Shown: one piece after another, positions 9,188-18,219 of the stretch
Layout of the letters: each line of letters opens with the position of its first letter
Numbering within the stretch: position 1 is the stretch's first letter
Origin: Bradyrhizobium viridifuturi
GTDB lineage: Bacteria > Pseudomonadota > Alphaproteobacteria > Rhizobiales > Xanthobacteraceae
Length of the DNA stretch: 64,000 nucleotides
Direction: 5' to 3'
NCBI RefSeq assembly: GCF_001238275.1
Contig: NZ_LGTB01000001.1
Coordinates: 310,001-374,000 of the forward strand
Notes under the pieces: model-generated
Told to the model about the DNA's origin: nothing
What the model saw: only the letters and a program-made list of their open reading frames with translations
Database searches by the model: none
Translations under genes and position numbers: made by a program

Positions 9188-10207
9188 GTGACGATCCAGA
9201 AAAATTGGCAAGAACTCATTCGACCGAACAAGCTGCAGGTGACGCCGGGCTCGGACGCGGGCCGGTTCGCCACCGTCGTCGCCGAGCCGCTCGAGCGCGG
9301 CTTCGGCCAGACGCTCGGCAACGCGCTGCGCCGCATCCTGCTGTCCTCGCTGCAGGGCGCGGCGGTGCAGTCGGTGCACATCGACGGCGTGCTGCACGAG
9401 TTCTCCTCGATCGCCGGTGTCCGTGAAGACGTCACCGACATCGTGCTCAACATCAAGGACATCTCGATCAAGATGCAGGGCGAAGGCCCGAAGCGCATGG
9501 TCGTGAAGAAGCAGGGCCCGGGCGCCGTCACCGCCGGCGACATTCAGACTGTCGGCGACGTCACCGTGCTCAACCCCGACCTGCAGCTCTGCACGCTGGA
9601 CGACGGCGCCGAGATTCGCATGGAGTTCACGGTCACCACCGGCAAGGGCTATGTCGCCGCCGAGCGCAATCGTCCCGAGGACGCTCCGATCGGCCTGATC
9701 CCGGTCGACAGCCTGTTCTCGCCGGTCCGCAAGGTCTCCTACAAGGTCGAGAATACCCGTGAGGGCCAGATCCTCGACTACGACAAGCTGACCATGACGA
9801 TCGAGACCAACGGCGCGATCACGCCGGAGGACGCGGTGGCCTACGCCGCGCGCATCCTGCAGGATCAGCTCAACGTGTTCGTCAACTTCGAAGAGCCGCG
9901 CAAGGAAGTCACGCAGGAGATCATCCCCGATCTGGCGTTCAACCCGGCGTTCCTCAAGAAGGTCGACGAGCTCGAGCTGTCGGTGCGTTCGGCAAACTGC
10001 CTGAAGAACGACAACATCGTCTACATCGGCGACCTCGTGCAGAAGTCGGAAGCGGAAATGCTCCGTACCCCGAACTTCGGCCGCAAGTCGCTGAACGAGA
10101 TCAAGGAAGTGCTGGCCCAGATGGGTCTGCACCTCGGCATGGAAGTGCCGGGCTGGCCGCCGGAGAACATCGACGAGCTCGCCAAGCGCTTCGAGGATCA
10201 CTACTGA
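9188..10207 (+). CDS. rpoA: DNA-directed RNA polymerase subunit alpha
   Basis: 339-aa alpha subunit. The N-terminal dimerisation domain contains [20 protein letters not shown]; the C-terminal domain (from ~250) contains [37 protein letters not shown] and binds UP elements and activators. The start is GTG at 9188 behind AAAGGGTG. The position between rpsK and rplQ is universal in bacteria. Confidence 0.98.
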   Translation: MTIQKNWQELIRPNKLQVTPGSDAGRFATVVAEPLERGFGQTLGNALRRILLSSLQGAAVQSVHIDGVLHEFSSIAGVREDVTDIVLNIKDISIKMQGEGPKRMVVKKQGPGAVTAGDIQTVGDVTVLNPDLQLCTLDDGAEIRMEFTVTTGKGYVAAERNRPEDAPIGLIPVDSLFSPVRKVSYKVENTREGQILDYDKLTMTIETNGAITPEDAVAYAARILQDQLNVFVNFEEPRKEVTQEIIPDLAFNPAFLKKVDELELSVRSANCLKNDNIVYIGDLVQKSEAEMLRTPNFGRKSLNEIKEVLAQMGLHLGMEVPGWPPENIDELAKRFEDHY

Positions 10208-10220
10208 TCCATTTCAATCA

Positions 10221-10245
10221 TCATGCCGGGCTGTCCCGGCCATGA
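10221..10245 (+). promoter_or_regulatory. Hairpin between rpoA and rplQ
   Basis: TCATGCCGGG (10221-10230) pairs with CCCGGCCATGA (10235-10245) around a CTGT loop, with one bulged base. No T-run follows. It resembles the other hairpins of this cluster and the short REP-like units of the window. Confidence 0.45.
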
Positions 10246-10323
10246 TTCTACCGGGCGAACGCAGGATGCCCACCTGCACTTGTCGCTGAACCACCGCGAC
10301 AGAATTGAAGAAGGAAGAAGTCA

Positions 10324-10740
10324 ATGCGTCACGGCAAGGTTCATCGGAAGCTCAACCGCACCGCCGAGCATCGGCGTGCGATGTTCGCCAACATGGCGGC
10401 CGCGCTGATCAAGCACGAGCAGATCGTCACCACGCTGCCGAAGGCCAAGGAACTGCGGCCGATCGTCGAGAAGCTCGTCACCCTCGGCAAGAAGGGCGGG
10501 CTGGCCCTGCGCCGCCAGGCGATCTCCGAGCTGCGCGACCAGGATCAGGTCAAGAAGCTGTTCGACACGCTGGCGACCCGCTACAAGGACCGCCAGGGCG
10601 GCTACACCCGCATCATCAAGGCCGGCTTCCGCTACGGCGACAACGCGGCGATGGCCGTGATCGAGTTCGTCGACCGCGACGTCGATGCCAAGGGCCAGGA
10701 TTCCGGTCCGGCGCAGGACAAGGAAGCCGAGGCGGCGTAA
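10324..10740 (+). CDS. rplQ: 50S ribosomal protein L17 (bL17)
   Basis: 138-aa L17 at the base of the 50S exit tunnel. [24 protein letters not shown] and [20 protein letters not shown] are conserved. The last ~20 residues ([19 protein letters not shown]) are a low-complexity acidic tail. An AAGGAAGAAG ribosome-binding site precedes the ATG. It is the last gene of the cluster and is followed by a strong terminator. Confidence 0.98.
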   Translation: MRHGKVHRKLNRTAEHRRAMFANMAAALIKHEQIVTTLPKAKELRPIVEKLVTLGKKGGLALRRQAISELRDQDQVKKLFDTLATRYKDRQGGYTRIIKAGFRYGDNAAMAVIEFVDRDVDAKGQDSGPAQDKEAEAA

Positions 10741-10763
10741 GCCGCTCTTGAGCCAGAGATTTG

Positions 10764-10790
10764 AAAACGGCGCCCTCGGGCGCCGTTTTT
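10764..10790 (+). terminator. Intrinsic terminator after rplQ
   Basis: AAAACGGCGCC (10764-10774), loop CTCG and GGCGCCGTTTTT (to 10790) form a perfect GC stem followed by T residues, 24 nt after the rplQ stop. It ends the ribosomal cluster. Confidence 0.9.
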
Positions 10791-10815
10791 GTTTGGTGGT
10801 GGGCTCGATCCCCAA

Positions 10816-10937
10816 CGTCGTCCTGGCGAAAGCCAGGACCCATAACCCCAAGCGGCGATTGTCGTGACGGCTGGGGCCGCGGCGTCGCGCAGAAGCGCAA
10901 GCGCGTGTAATGGGTCCTGGCTTTCGCCAAGACGACA
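10816..10937. repeat. Dispersed intergenic repeat, full-length copy with inverted ends
   Basis: CGTCGTCCTGGCGAAAGCC at the left end and GGTCCTGGCTTTCGCCAAGACGAC at the right end are inverted copies, so the element can fold into a long cruciform. The core contains GGGGCCGCGGCGTCGCGCA, related to the same part of the copy at 58,355-58,488. Non-coding, probably a bradyrhizobial REP/BIME-like unit. Confidence 0.7.
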
Positions 10938-11028
10938 TCGTCATTATCATCCTCACGCGTCGGTGAGATGCGATTGCGGCGCCTCATGCCGCGCCCGATA
11001 TTTCCATCGACATCAATGGAGATGACAG

Positions 11029-11823
11029 ATGAAAATCGACCTTTCCGGAAAGACTGCGCTGGTGACCGGCTCGACCGCGGGCATCGGCAACGCCATCGCC
11101 AAGGGGCTGGCCGGGACCGGCGCGGAGGTCGTGGTCAACGGCCGCAGCCAGGCCAAGGTCGATGCAGCGATTGCTGCGATCGCCAAGGCGGTGCCGGGCG
11201 CCAAGGTTCGCGGCATCGCCGCCGACGTCTCGACCGCGGCCGGCTGCAAGGCCTTGCTTGCGGCGCTTCCCGAGGTCGACATCCTCGTCAACAATGCCGG
11301 CATCTTCGAGCCGAAGGGCTTCTTCGACATTCCGGACGAGGACTGGAGCCGCTTCTATGAGGTCAACGTGATGTCGGGCGTGCGGCTGTCGCGCGGCTAC
11401 ATGCAGGGCATGCTGAAGCGCAACTGGGGCCGCATCGTCTTCATCTCCTCGGAGTCGGGGCTCAACATTCCGACCGAGATGATCCACTACGGCATGACCA
11501 AGACCGCGCAGCTTGCGATCGCGCGCGGGCTTGCGGAACTGACCAAGGGCACCGCCGTGACCGTCAACTCCGTGCTGCCCGGACCGACCATGTCCGAGGG
11601 CGTCGAGACCTTCGTCAAGGATCTCGCCAAGCAGAACGGCCAGTCGGTCGAGGAGGCGGCCTCCAACTTCGTCAAGCAGCACCGCCCGACCTCGCTGTTG
11701 CAGCGCTTTGCCAGCACCGAGGAGATCGCCAACCTCGTGGTCTATGTCTGCTCCAAGCAGGCGTCTGCGACCAATGGCGCCGCGCTGCGCGCGGAGGGCG
11801 GCATCGTCAATACCATCGCGTGA
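11029..11823 (+). CDS. SDR family NAD(P)-dependent oxidoreductase
   Basis: 264-aa classical short-chain dehydrogenase. The Rossmann motif TGSTAGIG (~14-21), VNNAG, the catalytic Ser (SSESG) and Y-x-x-x-K (YGMTK) are present. A GGAGATG site precedes the ATG. The C-terminal part ends with a G-A-x-L-R-A-E-G-G-I dinucleotide-binding segment. The substrate cannot be told. The next gene starts 6 nt downstream and is likely in the same operon. Confidence 0.93.
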   Translation: MKIDLSGKTALVTGSTAGIGNAIAKGLAGTGAEVVVNGRSQAKVDAAIAAIAKAVPGAKVRGIAADVSTAAGCKALLAALPEVDILVNNAGIFEPKGFFDIPDEDWSRFYEVNVMSGVRLSRGYMQGMLKRNWGRIVFISSESGLNIPTEMIHYGMTKTAQLAIARGLAELTKGTAVTVNSVLPGPTMSEGVETFVKDLAKQNGQSVEEAASNFVKQHRPTSLLQRFASTEEIANLVVYVCSKQASATNGAALRAEGGIVNTIA

Positions 11824-11829
11824 GGGTGC

Positions 11830-12126
11830 ATGGCGGCCTATGTGATTTCAGAGGTCGAGATGCGCGACGCCTCGGCGTTCGAGGCCTATCGAACGCTGGC
11901 GGCGAAAACCATCGAACAGTATGGCGGTCGCTACATCGTGCGCGGCGGCAACGCTGAAGTGGTGGAGGGCGGTCCGCCGCCGAACGCCATCGTCATCGTC
12001 GAATTTCCGACCATGGCACGCCTGCGCCAATGGTACGCGTCCGCGGAGTACGCCGAAGCGTTGGAGCATCGGCGGACCGCGCTGGAACGACGGCTGTTGT
12101 TCGTCGAGGGCGTGCCGCCAAGCTAG
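11830..12126 (+). CDS. DUF1330 family protein
   Basis: 98-aa protein of the DUF1330 dimeric alpha/beta ferredoxin-like group: AAYVISEVEMRDASAFEAYR, then GGRYIVRGG and PTMARLRQWYASAEY. Biochemical function of the family is unknown. It lies 6 nt behind the SDR gene. Its TAG stop shares the palindrome CTAG with the stop of the opposite-strand gene, so the two converge with a 4-nt overlap. Confidence 0.9.
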   Translation: MAAYVISEVEMRDASAFEAYRTLAAKTIEQYGGRYIVRGGNAEVVEGGPPPNAIVIVEFPTMARLRQWYASAEYAEALEHRRTALERRLLFVEGVPPS

Positions 12127-13250
12127 CTCTTGGCGCCGTCGAGAAACTCGCTGAAGCCGGCCGGGCGATACGGGCCGAAGCATATCTGCTCCAGCACGCC
12201 GATTCCCGTCTGGCTGCCCTGGCGGGCGCGCACCACCTGTTGCACGTGGACGTTCTCGCGCGCCAGCGGGTCGAGCGTCGCAGGATCGAACGACTCGCCG
12301 CCGATCTCGAGCTCGCCCTTCCACATGCCCTGGCCCCATTGCGGATGGCCGTAGCCGAGGCCCTTCATCTGGAATTTGAGGATCGGATCGAGCGCGATGG
12401 TCGTGGTGTGGCCGTCGATGTCGACCAGATCAATTTCCGCCGACTGCGCCAGCCGGGTATTCGGCACGTAGGTCACGCGGTGCCGCGCGGTCGCCATGCG
12501 GCGGTCGAGGCCATCGACCACGCCGGGGACCTCGGCCTCGCTCCGGTAGAGCGGCGCGGTGATGCCCTCGCGGACCAGCGCCTCGCCCTGCGTGCCGTCG
12601 AAGAAGATCGCGTGCGAGATGTGATCGTCCCAGACCAGCGGCGCCCACAGGAAGAACACGCTCGGCAGCGGCATCGGCGCGCCGCCGACATCGCGCTCGC
12701 CGACATTGCGGACGCCCCAGGAGCGATCCTTGGTGCCGTAGCAGGTGCGATCGTCGACCTTGATCTCGCCGTCGGGGTGACGGATGACGCCGCTCCAGCG
12801 ACCGAACTGGTCGAAGCGGGTCGAGTCCATCGCGCGGCGGTCGCCCGACCACAGCGTCTGGCGGGCTTCCTGGATCGCAGCCGTGCGCGCGGAGAAGGTC
12901 AGGTCGCAGGCAAGGCCGGTCGCATTGTCGTCGAGCACGACCCGGGTCCGCAGCATCGGTTCGATGACCTCGAGCCGGAACGGGCCGACCTGCATCTCGG
13001 TGCGCTCGAGCGGCGCGCGGCGCGAGCCGTAGAAGCAGTGCTGCCGTCCGCCGCGCTCCACCACGCTGAAGGCGCAGTCGAGGATCTTGCGGTGCGGATA
13101 GATCGCGATCCCGATGCCGAAATAATACGCGCCGTCGGCGGTGTAGCCGTTGAACCAGGTCCGGTCATAGACATTGCGGTCGCTGGTGACGGGAACCGCG
13201 ATCGGCTCCGGGGTCTGGTGGATCGGGAAGTCGTCAAGCTTGTTGAGCAC
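12123..13250 (-). CDS. Uncharacterised protein (DUF7064/7065-like)
   Basis: 375 aa from a GTG at 13250 (LNKLDDFPIHQTPEP). No signal peptide or membrane segment. Tryptophan- and aspartate-rich beta-type segments (YDRTWFNGYTADGAYYFGIG, SWGVRNVGERD, FFLWAPLVWDD) resemble uncharacterised proteins often found beside APH-like kinases, and loosely the lipocalin-like CrtC/hydroxyneurosporene synthase fold. I cannot assign a reaction. The start is limited by the upstream gene, which ends at 13268, so the pair is an operon on the - strand. Confidence 0.7.
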   Translation of the reverse strand: MLNKLDDFPIHQTPEPIAVPVTSDRNVYDRTWFNGYTADGAYYFGIGIAIYPHRKILDCAFSVVERGGRQHCFYGSRRAPLERTEMQVGPFRLEVIEPMLRTRVVLDDNATGLACDLTFSARTAAIQEARQTLWSGDRRAMDSTRFDQFGRWSGVIRHPDGEIKVDDRTCYGTKDRSWGVRNVGERDVGGAPMPLPSVFFLWAPLVWDDHISHAIFFDGTQGEALVREGITAPLYRSEAEVPGVVDGLDRRMATARHRVTYVPNTRLAQSAEIDLVDIDGHTTTIALDPILKFQMKGLGYGHPQWGQGMWKGELEIGGESFDPATLDPLARENVHVQQVVRARQGSQTGIGVLEQICFGPYRPAGFSEFLDGAKS

Positions 13251-13267
13251 ACGGGTCCCTTTCGATG

Positions 13268-14347
13268 CTAGTCCTGCCAGTATGCAAAGCCGTCGTGATC
13301 CAGGGCTTGCGCGCAGGCGCCGCGGGTCATCTTCAGGAACAGCGCGTCGCCGCGCTCCGAGCGCTGCACGCTGAGTGCGGAGACGACGCCCATCATGATC
13401 CCGTGCAGCGTGTAGCGCCGGTAATCCCGCCAGCACTGATCCCAGCCATAGTCGCGCACGCCTCGGCCGATCAGCTCGGAATGATAGAACCGCACCAGAT
13501 CGGCTTCATGTAATCGCCGCTCGGACGGGTCGATGCCGGCCGACAGGAAATAGGCGACGTCGACGATGCCTGGCCCCACCGTGAACGTCTGCCAGTCCAG
13601 CGTCGCCATCGGTCGGGTATTGCCACGGACGTCAAAGAGGATGTTGTCCAACCTGAAGTCCGCATGCTGCAGGGTTCGCGGCGTCGATTGCTCCGACTGG
13701 TAGCGCGGGATCGCGTCCGGAAGCCGGTCGATCAGATCAAGGAACTCCGGCTCGATCACGCCACGGTATCGCTCCTTGTAGTGACCGATGATGCCGGGCA
13801 GCACCGCGCGAAGGTCTCTGCGCCGGCTCGCGGCAACCGTAAAGCAATGCGCTGCGGCGAGCGTCGGGTCGTTCCATCGCGGCGCGTGCAATGCAGCGGC
13901 CTCACGCATCGCCGTCAGGCAGTCCGCGATCGTACATCCGGCGAGTTGGTCGCCCGGGCGCGCAGGCGCCAGATCTTCCAGGATCAGCGTGAAGTCGTCG
14001 GTCGCCGGATCGATCTCGGCGAGAATTGGCCGCGGGGTGTGAATGGCGACGGTCGCCGCCAGCTCGCGATAGAATGCGACCTCGCGGACGTAAAGCGTGT
14101 GCGCGGAACCAGAGCGGCGGCTGTCGGGATCTGCCGCCGGAAATTTGCCGACGACGCTCGCGGGTGCGTTCGGCTCATTGCCGTCATAGGTCAGGCGAAA
14201 TCGATAGCTGTCGCCGACGAGGCCGTTGCCGACCGGCTTGCATGCGAGATCGATGACCCTGGCCTGGTCGATCAAGCCGGCTTCGCGCAGCGTCCGCGTC
14301 ATCCACTCCGGATCGATCCGCGACGGATCGGCCGTGAGCAAACTCAT
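13268..14347 (-). CDS. APH/ecdysteroid-kinase-like phosphotransferase
   Basis: 359 aa of the aminoglycoside-phosphotransferase/choline-kinase superfamily. The catalytic Brenner loop is visible as LQHADFRLDNILFD, with the metal-binding TLDWQ following. The N-lobe has VGDSYRFRLTYDG and VVGKFPAAD (ATP-anchoring Lys). The substrate is unknown; the divergent sequence argues against a true antibiotic-resistance kinase. It is followed on the - strand after 17 nt by the uncharacterised gene, suggesting a shared pathway. Confidence 0.85.
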   Translation of the reverse strand: MSLLTADPSRIDPEWMTRTLREAGLIDQARVIDLACKPVGNGLVGDSYRFRLTYDGNEPNAPASVVGKFPAADPDSRRSGSAHTLYVREVAFYRELAATVAIHTPRPILAEIDPATDDFTLILEDLAPARPGDQLAGCTIADCLTAMREAAALHAPRWNDPTLAAAHCFTVAASRRRDLRAVLPGIIGHYKERYRGVIEPEFLDLIDRLPDAIPRYQSEQSTPRTLQHADFRLDNILFDVRGNTRPMATLDWQTFTVGPGIVDVAYFLSAGIDPSERRLHEADLVRFYHSELIGRGVRDYGWDQCWRDYRRYTLHGIMMGVVSALSVQRSERGDALFLKMTRGACAQALDHDGFAYWQD

Positions 14348-14504
14348 CGGCGTTCTCCCATCCCCTTGTATCCCCTTGGGGCGTCACCACCGTTCCGGCC
14401 GCTCGCACGGCCGGATTGAGGACGGGGTGATCGTTGCGCAAATCATACAGGCGATCGCGGTTTTGGCAAAAGCCACGGATCGGCCTGTGGGGATAACGCG
14501 AGCT

Positions 14505-14550
14505 ACGCAGGGCGGTAGGGTGGGTTGCGCGTGATGCCGACCCACCCGCA
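14505..14550. repeat. GTAGGGTGGGTT-type intergenic repeat
   Basis: GGTAGGGTGGGTT and, 14 nt on, GACCCACCC form an imperfect inverted repeat between the kinase and oxidoreductase genes. The same GTAGGGTGGGTT unit opens the longer element at 46,361. Non-coding. Confidence 0.5.
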
Positions 14551-14561
14551 CGAGGGAATGC

Positions 14562-15575
14562 CTACCAGCCTTCCAGCACGATCTTGCCACGCGACTTGCC
14601 GCTTTCCAGCAGCGCATGGGCGCGCTTGAGATTCGCAGCGTTGATGGTGCCGAAGGTCTGGTCGAGCGTGGTGCGCAGCACGCCCTTGTCGATCATGTCG
14701 GCGACATCGTTGAGCAGATGATGCTGCGCGATCATGTCGGGCGTCTGGAATGACGAGCGCGTGAACATCGACTCCCAGTGGATCGACACCGCCTTGCCCT
14801 TGAACGCGGCGACGTTGAACTCGGCGGGATCGTCGATCAGGCCGAACTTGCCTTGCGGTGCGATGAAGTCGGCGATCGACTTGTAGTGCTGGTCGGTGAA
14901 GGTGAGGCTCGCGACGAGGCCGACCGGCGGCAGCTTCAATTTCTCGATCTGCTCCTTCATTGGCTGCGAGTGGTCGATCACCGCATGCGCACCGAGATCG
15001 CGGCACCACTTCGCCGACTCCGGCCGCGTCGCAGTCGCAACCACGGTCAGCCCGGTGAGACGGCGCGCCAGCTGGATCAGGATCGACCCGACGCCGCCGG
15101 CGCCGCCGGTGATCAAGAGCGTGCGCGGATCGAGGCTCTTGCCCGGTACCGCGCCGAGCCGGTCGAACAACAGCTCCCATGCGGTGATCGATGTCAGGGG
15201 CAGGGCGGCGGCCTGCGCGAACGACAGCGATGCCGGCTTGTTGCCGACGATACGCTCGTCGACCAGATGAAATTCCGAGTTGGTGCCCTGGCGCAGGATC
15301 GAGCCCGCGTAGAACACCTCGTCGCCGGGCTTGAACAGCGAGACCTCGGGCCCGACGGCATCGACCACCCCGGCGGCATCGAAGCCGAGGATCTTGTAGC
15401 CGCCGTCGGTCGGCGCCGCGCGCTTGCGCACCTTGTAGTCGACCGGGTTGGCCGAGATGGCCTTCACCGCGACGCGGATGTCGCGCCCCTTCGGTTCGGG
15501 CTTGGCGATCTCGAAATCGACGAGCGAATCCGCCGCCTCGATCGGCAGCGACTTTTGGTATCCGACGGCCTTCAT
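14562..15575 (-). CDS. Zinc-independent quinone oxidoreductase-like MDR dehydrogenase
   Basis: 337-aa medium-chain dehydrogenase/reductase. The GroES-like N-domain (residues 1-~130: SANPVDYKVRKR, LGFDAAGVVDAVG) is followed by a Rossmann domain with TGGAGGVGSIL. The zinc-ligand cysteines of true alcohol dehydrogenases are absent, as in NADPH:quinone reductases (ZADH/Qor type). It is transcribed away from the HxlR regulator, whose dyad operator lies in the shared gap, so it is probably that regulator's target. Confidence 0.9.
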   Translation of the reverse strand: MKAVGYQKSLPIEAADSLVDFEIAKPEPKGRDIRVAVKAISANPVDYKVRKRAAPTDGGYKILGFDAAGVVDAVGPEVSLFKPGDEVFYAGSILRQGTNSEFHLVDERIVGNKPASLSFAQAAALPLTSITAWELLFDRLGAVPGKSLDPRTLLITGGAGGVGSILIQLARRLTGLTVVATATRPESAKWCRDLGAHAVIDHSQPMKEQIEKLKLPPVGLVASLTFTDQHYKSIADFIAPQGKFGLIDDPAEFNVAAFKGKAVSIHWESMFTRSSFQTPDMIAQHHLLNDVADMIDKGVLRTTLDQTFGTINAANLKRAHALLESGKSRGKIVLEGW

Positions 15576-15651
15576 GCCTGGTCTCCGTGGTGGGCGGTTG
15601 CCTGCCGTCTTACCTGTCGCGCTGGCGTCCTTTTGGCAAGTACTGTAAAAT

Positions 15652-15668
15652 CAGGGAACTAGTCCCTG
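15652..15668. promoter_or_regulatory. Candidate HxlR operator (dyad)
   Basis: CAGGGA-ACTAG-TCCCTG is a perfect 6-bp inverted repeat around 5 nt, in the gap between the divergent oxidoreductase (start 15575) and regulator (start 15694). Looser symmetry extends outward to AGTACTG and TATACT. Confidence 0.55.
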
Positions 15669-15693
15669 TTTGTATACTATTGGGAAATATCAG

Positions 15694-16071
15694 ATGAAAC
15701 GGAAGAATTTTGCCCGCCGGCCGGGCTGCGCGGTCGAGGCCGCGCTCGACCTGATCGACGGCAAATGGAAGGGCGTGATCCTGTATCATCTGCAGGCCGG
15801 CACCCAGCGCTTCGGCGAGTTGCGGCGGCGGATGCCCGGCATCACCCAGCGCATGCTGACCAAGCAGCTCCGCGCGCTCGAAGACGATGGTCTCGTGATC
15901 CGCAAGGTCTATGCCGAGGTGCCGCCACGGGTCGAATACACGCTGTCCGAACTCGGCGAGAGCCTGCGTCCGGTGATCGATATTCTGAAAGCCTGGGGCG
16001 AGGGCCACCAGGAGCGGCTGTCCTGCGCACCGGCACCGGAGGTCGTTGTGAAGAAGAAGCGCGCGGCATAG
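15694..16071 (+). CDS. HxlR family transcriptional regulator
   Basis: 125 aa from ATG 15694; an in-frame TTG at 15670 is possible. The HxlR winged helix is clear: CAVEAALDLIDGKWKGVIL, RFGELRRRMPGITQRMLTKQLR, EYTLSELG. The only N-terminal cysteine (RRPGC) sits where YodB/QorR-type regulators carry their redox-sensing Cys. Together with the divergent quinone reductase-like gene this suggests control of an electrophile or quinone response (inference). Confidence 0.9.
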   Translation: MKRKNFARRPGCAVEAALDLIDGKWKGVILYHLQAGTQRFGELRRRMPGITQRMLTKQLRALEDDGLVIRKVYAEVPPRVEYTLSELGESLRPVIDILKAWGEGHQERLSCAPAPEVVVKKKRAA

Positions 16072-16091
16072 GGAGTAAATCAGACGCGCGG

Positions 16092-16238
16092 CAAACTCCG
16101 CCGCACCTCTCCCGCTTGCGGGGGAGGTCGCATCGCATCTCATGCGATGCGGGTGGGGGCTCTTTCCACAAAGTGACTCGTGGAGAGAGCCCCCACCCTG
16201 GCCCTCCCCCCGCAAGCGGGAGAGGGGACGCAATTCCG
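16092..16238. repeat. Palindromic intergenic repeat (CTCTCCCGC...GCGGGAGAG type)
   Basis: Outer arms CCTCTCCCGCTTGCGGG and CCCGCAAGCGGGAGAGG are inverted copies; an inner pair GGGTGGGGGCTCT / AGAGAGCCCCCACCC forms a second hairpin. Related CTCTCCCGC units occur at 60,167-60,332 and 61,250-61,278. Non-coding; also a possible transcription barrier between two convergent genes. Confidence 0.65.
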
Positions 16239-16278
16239 ATGCTGCTACGGCTCGATGATGTCACGTACTCCTGAGCAA

Positions 16279-16311
16279 TAAAAAGGCCGGGAGCGGTGTC
16301 GCTCCCGGCCG
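16279..16311 (-). terminator. Intrinsic terminator of the porin gene
   Basis: Read on the - strand: GGCCGGGAGCG, loop ACAC, CGCTCCCGGCC, then TTTTTATT. It is a perfect 11-bp stem with a T-run, starting 26 nt after the porin stop. Confidence 0.9.
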
Positions 16312-16336
16312 TTGTCATTGACGAAATCGGTTCGCC

Positions 16337-17934
16337 TCAGAACGCCACCTGCGTGCGCAGCGCGACCGCGTCGAACTTCGAGCCTGCATCCGCAGTCGAA
16401 GTCGCCGAAACCTGCTTGGCGACGTCGCCGTGCAGATAGTTCAGCATGAAGCGGACGTTGTTGTTGACGTACCAGTTCAGCGCGGCGGTGTAGACGGTCT
16501 GCCGTCCACCCGCGATGCCGACCGCCTGGCCGACCTGGTCGTTGAGATTCATCGTGCTGACGCGGCCGGCGATTTCCCAGGCGCCGATGCCGCCCCCGGC
16601 GAGCGAGAACGGATCGTGCGGCTTGATACCGCCATAGGAGGCCGTTGCCGGATTGTAGGCGTGGTTCTCGCCGGTCAGCACGTAGCCGACCTGCGCGTAG
16701 CCGCCGTCGAATTTCAGGCTCGGCGCGCCGAACGGCGGCAGCCCGGTATTCGCCGAGCGGTCGACATTGAACCAGTAGTATTCGCCCTGTGCGATGAACG
16801 AGCCATAGGTCGCCGCCGCCTCGACGCCGTAGACCTGCGCGCCCGAGACGTTGGCGATCGCGCCGGTCGAGATCAGCGTCGTCGGGTCGATGCGCAGCTC
16901 GGGCCGGTCGCTCAGCGTCAGCGTCTGCGCTTGCGTCAGCTGGTTGCGCGGGGGCTGCACCAGCCATTCCGCGTCGGCGCCGATATGCACCGAGTAGTTC
17001 TTGCCGCTGATCGGGTTGCCGGCGACGCGGACGACACCGCCATACTGCTCGGACGTGCCGGCCGGCGTGACCGAGGATGCAGAGTGGATCGAGCCTGTCG
17101 TCGGGCCCGTGACATAGCCGCCGATCCAGAGCTGGTCGTTCCACCAGCGGGTGCCGCGCCCGAACGGAAATCACCGGCCGCGATGTTCTGCGCGATGAGG
17201 CCGACCGAGGCGCGCTCCATGAACAGGATGTCGTTGGAGCTGGTTGATTCGTCCAGCGTCCACGGGATGTCCATGATGCCGCCTTCGATCGCCATCTTGC
17301 CGCCGAACGGCTTGAAGCCGGTGTAGCTCAGATAGGCGTTCTCGACGCCGGAGGTGCCGCCGCCGGGCAGCGATCCCGCTGCTGCGCCGCCGAAGCCGTC
17401 GGATGAACCGCCGAAGTCGTAGATCAGCGCGTAATTCCAGTCACCGAAGAACTTGCCGACGATGCCGATGCGGGCGCGGCGCAGGTTCTCGCCGCTGTCG
17501 AGCTTCTGCGGCGAGGTGGCAGCGGTGTTCGGACGATAGTCGTAGCCGCCGACATCCCAGTGCACGCGGCTGGTGATCGCGACGCAGTTCTGTTCGTCCG
17601 CGGTGCAGATCGTCGGCCGGTTGTTCGGCATCGTCACCACGACGCCGGACGGCGCGACCGGGCCTTTCACCGGGATCGCGGCATTCGCGCTTGCGACCCG
17701 CGCCGCCTTGGCATCCGCGGCCTTCGCATTGGCGTTTGCGCTGGCTGCGGTCGCGGTATTGGCATTGGTCTGCTTCTGCAGCTTGTCGAGCTTCTGCTCG
17801 AGCATCTTCAGTTGCTGCTTGAGCAGCGCGATCTCCGCGTCGCTGCCGCCTCCGGCTGATTGTGAATAGGCTGGCGAGGCGGCGAGCGCCCCGGCAAGTC
17901 CTATGGCGATTGCACCAACTTTTGTCGCACCCAT
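16337..17934 (-). pseudogene. OprO/OprP-family porin, frameshifted near 17160
   Basis: Outer-membrane phosphate-selective-porin-like protein of ~532 aa if repaired. Signal peptide ends ~ASPAYS; a coiled segment (IALLKQQLKMLEQKLDKLQK) follows, then the beta-barrel with GKFFGDWNYALIYDFGG and LNWYVNNNVRFMLNYLHGD near the C-terminus, ending in the barrel-signal Phe (RTQVAF). The first frame runs to ...NIAAGDFRS, the second resumes at RGTRWWNDQLW. One missing base at about 17160, in TCGGGCGCGG, explains both. A terminator follows, so the unit is otherwise complete. Confidence 0.88.
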
Positions 17935-18219
17935 TGTGCACCCCTGTTGTGTTTGAAGTCCCCACTCACTGAGACGTCCTAGGAGTCGAACGTGACTGAC
18001 GCACGACAGCGCTTCCAGGCATCGCAGTTCCGCTTGTTGTCCGCGGGCAACAAGCGGAGCGGCGCAGTGAGATGACAACAATCATAGAAGCTTGGCGGCG
18101 CGCTTCAACGCGTCGGCCGGGGGTTTTGCACCGGTCCGGCGGGGCCGTTTATCCGGCCGGGCGCCCTTCAATTGCCCGGCGAACACGCCTATATTCCGGC
18201 GTTTCCAAAAGAGGTGAGA

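Noticed and set aside
8651..10201. A 516-codon open frame antisense to rpsK and rpoA
   Set aside because: Shadow of the conserved + strand genes; low-complexity composition and no family motif.
12120..12127. Shared CTAG at convergent stops as a regulatory overlap
   Set aside because: A 4-nt palindrome giving TAG on both strands is a common outcome of tight packing; no further structure supports a function.
16092..16238. Possible CRISPR array from repeated palindromes
   Set aside because: Inverted, not regularly spaced direct repeats; no spacers and no cas genes.
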